From the NCBI GenBank assembly GCA_023382655.1, contig JAHDWK010000001.1:1-64000 (forward strand): a DNA stretch of 64,000 bases, given 5' to 3'. The translations under genes were made by a program, and so were the position numbers. Under the pieces are notes generated by a model. The model saw only the letters and a list, made by a program, of their open reading frames with translations. It ran no database searches and was not told the origin of the DNA. The stretch is from Anaerolineae bacterium. Its GTDB lineage: Bacteria > Chloroflexota > Anaerolineae > Promineifilales > Promineifilaceae. Below are positions 58,728 through 64,000 of this stretch, piece by piece (the stretch's first letter is position 1; every line of letters begins with the position of its first letter).

Positions 58728-59072
58728 TTACGCCAGCTGTGTGTCGAGGTGGGGTAAAATTTGAGCCACAATCCGATCTTTGGGTTGCGCCCCGGTGATG
58801 CGGGCCACCACCGCGCCACCCTTAAACAGCATGAGGGTGGGAATGCCCACAATGCCATACCGGCCAGGCACAGCCGGGTTGTCATCCACGTCCATCTTGC
58901 CCACTTTCAAAACGCCATTGTACTCGGTGGCAATAGCGTCTACATGTGGGGCCACCATACGGCACGGGCCACACCAATCAGCCCAGAAATCAATCAGTAC
59001 CGGTTTTTTTGATTTCAGCACTTCATTCTCGAAGTTAGCGTCCGTAATTTCACTTGTAAATTGATTTGCCAT
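58728..59072 (-). CDS. trxA: thioredoxin
   Basis: A 114-residue thioredoxin with the redox motif FWADWCGPCRMVAPHVD, GKMDVDDNPAVPGRYGIVGIPTLMLFKGG containing the cis-Pro, and GAQPKDRIVAQI. It reduces disulfides of cytosolic proteins. A GGAG site precedes the Met. It is monocistronic with its own terminator. The upstream 158 bp hold its promoter and that of the divergent amidohydrolase; no box is convincing. Confidence 0.95.
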   Translation of the reverse strand: MANQFTSEITDANFENEVLKSKKPVLIDFWADWCGPCRMVAPHVDAIATEYNGVLKVGKMDVDDNPAVPGRYGIVGIPTLMLFKGGAVVARITGAQPKDRIVAQILPHLDTQLA

Positions 59073-59230
59073 TTTAATGCTCCTTCACATATTATCCCAT
59101 TGGGTTTGTTCTTAAAAGTTCAGGTAATAGATGCACCAGTTACCGGCATTCTTACCTGGGAGTTTAACCAAAGGGTTTTGCCTGTCAAGGAAATGGGTAC
59201 AATACACTTGACGAGCTAAGGATGTGGTGA

Positions 59231-60586
59231 ATGGATGAGTTATTGATTGTCAACGGCCATCTGGTGACATGGTTGCCAGACGCGGAAATTGTGGAAAACG
59301 GGGCGGTGTTGGTGCGGGACGGCCGTATTGTCGCTATCGGCCCTTCTTCAGAACTTCTGGAAACTTATCCCCAGGTCGAACAGCTAGACGCCAGAGGGCA
59401 GCTTGTCATGCCCGGCAACATTTGTGCGCACACCCACTTTTACGGTGCATTTGCGCGGGGCATGGGTATCCCCGGCCCACCCATGCAGGATTTCCCCGAT
59501 ATTTTAGCGCGTTTATGGTGGCGGCTAGACCGCGCCTTGCTTGACCTGGATGTGCAGTATAGCGCCCTGGTTTGCCTGGTAGACGCCATCAAACACGGTA
59601 CCACCACCCTGATTGACCATCACGCCAGCCCGAACGCCATCAACAATTCGTTGGATCAGATCGCAGTGGCCGTGGAGCAGGCGGGGGTAAGGGCAGCGTT
59701 GTGTTATGAGGTGACAGACCGGAACGGCCGTGACGGAGCATTGGCCGGCATTGATGAAAATGTGCGCTTCTGGTACTCCCTCAAAGAGCGCGATAACCTG
59801 CTGTTGGCGGGCACGTTTGGCTTGCACGCTTCCCTTTCCCTCAGTGACGAAACATTGGCCGACTGTGTGGTTGCGGCGCAAAAACTAGGCTGCGGCTTTC
59901 ATATTCACGTCGCCGAACATGAGGCCGATGAATATGATGCGCTGTACAAATATGGCAAAAGAGTGGTACACCGGCTGGCCGATGCGGGCATTTTGGGGAC
60001 TAAAAGCATAGTGGCGCACTGTGTCCACATTGACGCCGCCGAAATGAACCTGCTGCGCGAAACAGGCACATGGGTCACGCACCAGCCGCGCAGCAATATG
60101 AACAATGCGGTCGGCGCGGCTGATGTCGAAGGAATGCTGCGGCTCGGCATCCCCGTTTGCCTGGGTAATGATGGTTTTAGCAACAACATGTGGGCCGAGT
60201 GGAAAACGGCGTATCTGCTGCACAAGGCCGCCCACCGCGACCCCCGCCGCATGAATGGCCTGGACGTGGTGCAAATGGCCGTCCACAACAATGCCGCCTT
60301 GGCCCGTGTCTTCTGGCCTGATTTGCCGTTGGGAAAATTAGAAGTGGGGGCAGCGGCGGACATTATTTTTGTAGATTACCACGCCACCACGCCCCTCAGG
60401 GCCGGCAATTTGCCCTGGCACATCCTCTTTGGCTTTGAGAGCAGCCTGGTGACAACGACGATGGTTGGCGGTAAATTGTTGATGCAAGATCGCCAACTGT
60501 TGACGCTGGATGAGGCGGAAATTACAGAAAGAAGCAGAGAGTTGGCAACGGCCGTGTGGCAGCGCTTTGAAAAATTGAGCGCATAA
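59231..60586 (+). CDS. SsnA/chlorohydrolase-like amidohydrolase
   Basis: A 451-residue metal-dependent hydrolase: PGNICAHTHFYGAFARG, LIDHHASPNAI, FHIHVAEHEADEY, SIVAHCVHIDAAEM and CLGNDGFSNNMWAEWKTAYLLHKAA. The C-terminal VDYHATTPLRAGNLPWHILFGFESSLVTTTMVGGKLLMQD is characteristic of SsnA and related aminohydrolases in purine or guanidino-compound breakdown. The exact substrate is unsettled; MTA/SAH deaminase is a close alternative. An AAGGATG site precedes the Met. The F420 reductase gene follows by 8 bp, so they are probably one operon. Confidence 0.85.
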   Translation: MDELLIVNGHLVTWLPDAEIVENGAVLVRDGRIVAIGPSSELLETYPQVEQLDARGQLVMPGNICAHTHFYGAFARGMGIPGPPMQDFPDILARLWWRLDRALLDLDVQYSALVCLVDAIKHGTTTLIDHHASPNAINNSLDQIAVAVEQAGVRAALCYEVTDRNGRDGALAGIDENVRFWYSLKERDNLLLAGTFGLHASLSLSDETLADCVVAAQKLGCGFHIHVAEHEADEYDALYKYGKRVVHRLADAGILGTKSIVAHCVHIDAAEMNLLRETGTWVTHQPRSNMNNAVGAADVEGMLRLGIPVCLGNDGFSNNMWAEWKTAYLLHKAAHRDPRRMNGLDVVQMAVHNNAALARVFWPDLPLGKLEVGAAADIIFVDYHATTPLRAGNLPWHILFGFESSLVTTTMVGGKLLMQDRQLLTLDEAEITERSRELATAVWQRFEKLSA

Positions 60587-60594
60587 AGGAGTAG

Positions 60595-61242
60595 ATGTTG
60601 AAAATTGCGATTTTAGGTGGAACGGGTGATGAAGGGTTTGGACTGGGCTGCCGCTGGGCAGCCGCCGGATATGAGATCATCATTGGCTCGCGGCTGGCAG
60701 AGAAGGGGGCCAAGGCGGCGGCGGATGTGCAGGCCCGTTTGCCCCAGGCGAACGTGATGGGCACGGATAATCTGAGCGCAGCACAGCAGGCGGAGGTTGT
60801 GGTGTTGTCTGTGCCCTATGCCGCACAGCAGGCCACGCTGGAAACCGTGAAGGAGGCAGTGGCCGATAAGTTGCTGATAACAGTGGTGGCGCCCACGGGC
60901 GAAAAGGCGGCGCGGGTTCACCGGCTGCCCAGCGGTTTGTCGGCAGCGGAGGAGGCGCAGCAGCAGCTCCCGGCGGCGCGGGTCGTGGCCGCGTTCCAAA
61001 ACATCGGCGCCCACCATCTGCCTGACCTGAGCCATGAACTGGATTGTGATGTGCTGATTTGTGGTGAAAAGAAGGCGGATAAGGATGTGGTGATGGCTTT
61101 GTGCCAGGATGCCGGTTTGCGCGGCATCAATGCCGGGGCGCTGCAAAATGCGCGGGCGGTGGAGGAGTTGACGGCCGTGCTCATTGCCATCAACATCATC
61201 TACAAAATACCGGGGGCGGGTATCCGCATCACAGGAATTTGA
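60595..61242 (+). CDS. npdG: NADPH:F420 oxidoreductase
   Basis: A 215-residue dinucleotide-binding enzyme that moves hydride between NADP(H) and coenzyme F420. It has KIAILGGTGDEGFGLGCRWAAAGYEIIIGSRLAEKGAKAA, VVVLSVPYAAQQATLETVK, VVAPTGEKAARVHRLPSGLSAAEEAQ and VAAFQNIGAHHLPDLSHELDCDVLICGEKKADKDVV, the standard order in the family. An AAGGAG site precedes the ATG. cofE starts 4 bp after its stop. Confidence 0.9.
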   Translation: MLKIAILGGTGDEGFGLGCRWAAAGYEIIIGSRLAEKGAKAAADVQARLPQANVMGTDNLSAAQQAEVVVLSVPYAAQQATLETVKEAVADKLLITVVAPTGEKAARVHRLPSGLSAAEEAQQQLPAARVVAAFQNIGAHHLPDLSHELDCDVLICGEKKADKDVVMALCQDAGLRGINAGALQNARAVEELTAVLIAINIIYKIPGAGIRITGI

Positions 61243-61246
61243 CAGT

Positions 61247-62011
61247 ATGCCACAACTGCATTTTATGTCAATCCCCCACATTCCTCATGTTCAGCCAGGT
61301 GACAATCTGGCTGAATTGTTGTTAACTGCCTTGCAGCAGGCGGGCATGGAATTACAGGATGGTGATGTGTTGGCGGTAGCTCAAAAAATCGTCTCCAAAG
61401 CCGAAGGGCGGCTGGTGAATTTGGGAACGGTGACACCGGGCGCACAGGCCCAGGTAGTGGCCGGACACACCGGCAAGGACCCGCGTGTGGTGGAATTGAT
61501 TTTGCAGGAAAGTGAAGGGATTTCGCGGATGCGCCCTGGTGTGTTGATTGTGCGCCATCGGCTTGGTTTTACCAGCGCCAACGCCGGTATTGACCGCTCC
61601 AACGTGGTGCAGAGCGGCGACGAGGAAACGGTGCTGCTGCTGCCGCAAGACCCGGACGCTTCGGCGGCGCGTATTCGCCAACATTTACAAGACCATTTCC
61701 AGGTGCATTTAGGGGTGATCATAACGGATTCACATGGACGGCCGTTTCGCCTGGGCACCGTAGGTGTGGCCATTGGTGTGGCCGGAATGCCCGCTTTGTG
61801 GAACCGGCGTGGTGAATCGGATTTATACGGGTATGCGTTGCAGCACACGGATGTGGCAGTAGCGGATGAGGTGGCGGCAGCGGCCGGTTTGCTCATGGGG
61901 CAGGCGGCCGAAGGAGCGCCGGTGATTTTGGTGCGCGGCCTGCCATTACCACCCGGCGAAGGTACAGCCACCGATCTGATTCGCCCCAAAGAACTGGACT
62001 TATACCGGTAA
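61247..62011 (+). CDS. cofE: F420-0:gamma-glutamyl ligase
   Basis: A 254-residue enzyme adding glutamates to F420-0 with GTP. It shows PHVQPGDNLAELLLTALQQ, DGDVLAVAQKIVSKAEGRLV, RVVELILQESEGI, VIITDSHGRPFRLGTVGVAIGVAGMPALWNRRGESDLYG and DEVAAAAGLLMGQAAEGAPVILVRG. A Met six residues later (61265) is an alternative start. With npdG upstream and cofD at 17.2 kb, it supports an F420-producing host. Confidence 0.92.
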   Translation: MPQLHFMSIPHIPHVQPGDNLAELLLTALQQAGMELQDGDVLAVAQKIVSKAEGRLVNLGTVTPGAQAQVVAGHTGKDPRVVELILQESEGISRMRPGVLIVRHRLGFTSANAGIDRSNVVQSGDEETVLLLPQDPDASAARIRQHLQDHFQVHLGVIITDSHGRPFRLGTVGVAIGVAGMPALWNRRGESDLYGYALQHTDVAVADEVAAAAGLLMGQAAEGAPVILVRGLPLPPGEGTATDLIRPKELDLYR

Positions 62012-62020
62012 GGAAGGCTT

Positions 62021-63229
62021 GTGAAAAAACTGCTCTTAATTGTATGGCCCCTGCTATTTGTTCTTGTTAGTTGCCAGACAGACGCGATGCCCACCCGCGC
62101 CAGCCTGGCGATGGTGCCCGGCGGGTTGCCACCCACATTTACCGCAGCGCCAGGCACGGCCGTAGCTACCCTCACCCCTGTGGGCACGCCCCGCACTCTG
62201 CCGCCAACCAATACACCCGGGTTCATCCCCAGCCACACGCCCATACCCCCCACCCCAACGCCCACAGAAACGCCTACCCCTACCGCGGCAGGGCCAACGC
62301 CGCCGGTGATCAAACCCATACACGCTTATGGCATCCGCGAAGCCATTCCTTATCAAGCCTTCCCCAAACCACCGGGCGACAACGGCTGGGGTATGCATTG
62401 GATCCCCACCGTCAGCCAGGAAAGAGGGGTAGTAGACCAGTTTGTGGCTGAAATGGTGCGCATGCATATCAAATGGGTTGTTTTTCTGAATGATGGCACC
62501 AACATTGGTAATAACGATTACCTGGTGGATCGGTTGGTGGCGAATGGCATTATGCCGGTGATGCGACTCTATCGCGATGGCATTTTGCCCTATGACGGCA
62601 ATCTGGGAGCCATGGTGCGCCATTACCGGGCCAGAGGGGTTTATTACTTCCAGCTTTACAATGAACCAAATGTAGATATTGAGAACCAACAAAGTTTTGC
62701 CAACCCCGACCAATATGCCCGCGCCTGGGCAAATGCAGCGCGGGTGGTGGTGGAAAATGGCGGGTTGCCCGGCATTGGTGCGCTCAGTCCGGGTGGCTCA
62801 TACAACCATCTGGAATTTTTAGACCGCACCTTTTATGCGCTGGAATATAATGGAGACGCCTACCTGCTGAATCATGCCTGGTTATCGGCGCACAATTATC
62901 ATGGGACACGGCCGTACAACGACCCTGGTGGTTTCCTCCTCTTCCGCGAATATGACAAAATTGTGCAGGCTCATCTGGGGCGCTCTTTGCCCATCATCGG
63001 TACCGAAGGTGGCTCCTACCACCCAGACGCCAATGTGGATCGGCAGTTCATCGAGTACCAATACACCTATATGCGGAATCGAGAACCCTACTTTTTTGCG
63101 TTTAGCTACTGGCTCATTGCCAACCGTGCCGGTGGGGGTTATGACACACAATGGGAATGGCAAACCTTAATTCGTCCTGGCTATGTCCACCCGGTCATCA
63201 CGGAATTCTTCTACAACAACGCCCGGTAA
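62021..63229 (+). CDS. lipoprotein with glycoside-hydrolase-like TIM barrel
   Basis: A 402-residue exported protein with GTG start. The signal peptide ends in the lipobox LVSC, followed by a Pro/Thr-rich stalk (residues 35-95, PPTPTPTETPTPT). The catalytic part begins MHWIPTVSQERGVVDQFVAEMVRMHIKWVVFLND. It has YYFQLYNEPNVDIEN with a possible acid/base Glu and LPIIGTEGGSYHPD with a possible nucleophile Glu, as in clan GH-A glycosidases. The substrate cannot be named. It overlaps no gene and follows cofE by 9 bp. Confidence 0.75.
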   Translation: MKKLLLIVWPLLFVLVSCQTDAMPTRASLAMVPGGLPPTFTAAPGTAVATLTPVGTPRTLPPTNTPGFIPSHTPIPPTPTPTETPTPTAAGPTPPVIKPIHAYGIREAIPYQAFPKPPGDNGWGMHWIPTVSQERGVVDQFVAEMVRMHIKWVVFLNDGTNIGNNDYLVDRLVANGIMPVMRLYRDGILPYDGNLGAMVRHYRARGVYYFQLYNEPNVDIENQQSFANPDQYARAWANAARVVVENGGLPGIGALSPGGSYNHLEFLDRTFYALEYNGDAYLLNHAWLSAHNYHGTRPYNDPGGFLLFREYDKIVQAHLGRSLPIIGTEGGSYHPDANVDRQFIEYQYTYMRNREPYFFAFSYWLIANRAGGGYDTQWEWQTLIRPGYVHPVITEFFYNNAR

Positions 63230-63238
63230 AAATGATGA

Positions 63239-63289
63239 GGAGATTGGGAGATTAGAGATTGAGAGATGAACAATCTCCAATCTCAAATC
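63239..63289. repeat. heptad array (GAGATTG family)
   Basis: GGAGATTGGGAGATTAGAGA and related units, then CAATCTCCAATCTCAAATC, lie between convergent genes. The glgC stop codon TGA lies in the array (ATT TGA GAT TGG AGA). Confidence 0.7.
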
Positions 63290-64000
63290 ACCGTGCCGTC
63301 AGGAATATTGGCCCCTTTGGGTACAATCACAATGCCATCCCGCGCTACCCAATTTTCATGTTCCTCATCCACCCGGTTAGGCAGGGCGCGAATGGTGACA
63401 TGTGCCCCAATACGGGCATTTTTATCCACAATCGCCTGCTCAATATAAGAACCAGCGCCAATGCCCACATCCGGCCGGCCGAGCCGCCGGTTCTCTTCTT
63501 TCATTTCATGGGACTCGTAAAAATCAGACCCCATTAACACCGTAGATTTAATAGTTGTATGCGGGCCAATGATGCTGCGGATACCCATCACGGCATTCGT
63601 GATAGTAGCGTCGGTCACCCGGCACCCGTCTGTGAGTAACACATGTTTCAGCCGGGCATCATGAATCTCCGAGGGAGGCATAAAACGAGCGCGAGTATAA
63701 ATCGGCGTGCGGGGTGAATAAAAATCAAAAGGCGCATCAGGCGCGGCCATCGCCAGATTGACTTCGTAAAAGCGGCGAATCGTACCAATATCTTCCCAAT
63801 AACCTTCAAATACATACCCCATCAACTTCTTCTCATGCATGGCGCGGGGAATAATATCTCTACCGAAATCGTCACCATCCCCCTCTAACATTTCCATCAA
63901 GGTGTGGGTGTTGAAAACATAAATCCCCATGGAGGCCATAAACGGCCGTTCCGCGCCTTCCCAACTCTCTAAACCGGCCAGTTTCTCGCGGGATGGTTTT
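63283..64000 (-). CDS. glgC: glucose-1-phosphate adenylyltransferase, 3' part
   Basis: The gene runs off the right edge; 239 residues of the C-terminal part are visible. ERPFMASMGIYVFNTHTLMEMLEGDGDDFGRDIIPRAMHEKK and VFEGYWEDIGTIRRFYEVNLAMA are typical of bacterial/plant ADP-glucose pyrophosphorylase. A left-handed beta-helix follows (HVLLTDGCRVTDATITNAVMGIRSIIGPHTTIKSTVLMGSD) and it ends VPKGANIPDGTVI. It makes ADP-glucose for glycogen. The C-terminal allosteric region looks complete. The stop codon is provided by an intergenic repeat. Confidence 0.92.
   Translation of the reverse strand, partial: KPSREKLAGLESWEGAERPFMASMGIYVFNTHTLMEMLEGDGDDFGRDIIPRAMHEKKLMGYVFEGYWEDIGTIRRFYEVNLAMAAPDAPFDFYSPRTPIYTRARFMPPSEIHDARLKHVLLTDGCRVTDATITNAVMGIRSIIGPHTTIKSTVLMGSDFYESHEMKEENRRLGRPDVGIGAGSYIEQAIVDKNARIGAHVTIRALPNRVDEEHENWVARDGIVIVPKGANIPDGTVI

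Noticed and set aside
1..64000. tRNA, rRNA, tmRNA or T-box elements
   Set aside because: I looked for GGTTCRA-type T-loops, ribosomal signatures and T-box AGGGTGGNACCGCG and found none. This was by eye, so a diverged tRNA could be missed.

Overview
The window looks like chromosomal DNA of a Chloroflexota bacterium (Anaerolineae/Ardenticatenia-like). This is inferred from gene content, not from a marker gene: coenzyme F420 genes (cofD, cofE, F420 reductase, F420-type luciferase-fold oxidoreductase), a DUF4058 protein, a RarA-methyltransferase fusion, Pro/Thr-rich lipoprotein stalks and a secreted protein ending in YLPAVLR. No rRNA, tRNA, CRISPR array, transposase or integrase was seen.

Layout. 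0-9 kb: a decayed toxin-antitoxin locus, a methyltransferase, a secreted beta-helix protein, a family 4 uracil-DNA glycosylase, a MacB-like ABC transporter with a LolA-like lipid-binding partner, and an amidohydrolase. 9-24.7 kb: a histidine kinase/response regulator pair, UbiD-like decarboxylase, AbrB/PIN toxin-antitoxin pair, RarA fusion, M20 hydrolase, CofD, a second kinase with an extracytoplasmic SH3 tail plus regulator, small membrane and lipoproteins, and an alkyltransferase-like protein. 24.7-38.4 kb, minus strand: a branched-chain amino acid operon in the order ilvB-ilvN-ilvC-leuA-(PPOX, methyltransferase, hydrolase, AT-rich HEPN-like gene)-leuC-orf-leuD-cimA. A ribosome-mediated attenuator precedes it, with a leader peptide in which 13 of 14 consecutive residues are Leu, Val or Ile. 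38.5-49.1 kb: an integron-type gene cassette array without integrase. Nearly all its genes are on the minus strand, each followed by an attC-like site; cargo includes a CPBP protease, EamA transporter, nucleotidyltransferase, YefM/YoeB, DinB and several unknowns. A 466-bp direct repeat carrying the 5' end of the next gene brackets its right part. 49.5-64 kb: a PqqD/M50/cyclic-nucleotide-binding metalloprotease and a second HExxH membrane protein, a cytochrome c, a MauG-type peroxidase fused to a beta-helix, an F420-type oxidoreductase, thioredoxin, an SsnA-like amidohydrolase, F420 reductase, CofE, a lipoprotein glycoside hydrolase-like protein, and the 3' part of glgC running off the window.

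Two genome-wide signatures overlie the genes. First, the palindrome ACGGCCGT occurs about 115 times by my eye count, roughly one per 430 bp outside the cassette array and almost never inside it. Second, several families of degenerate short tandem repeats (mostly 7-bp, some 8-bp units such as GGTAATC, GCAGTGA, GCGTGAT, AAGGTGAC, GAGATTG) lie between genes as inverted arrays. They often supply the stop codon of the gene they follow, and in four or five proteins they lie in frame inside the coding sequence.
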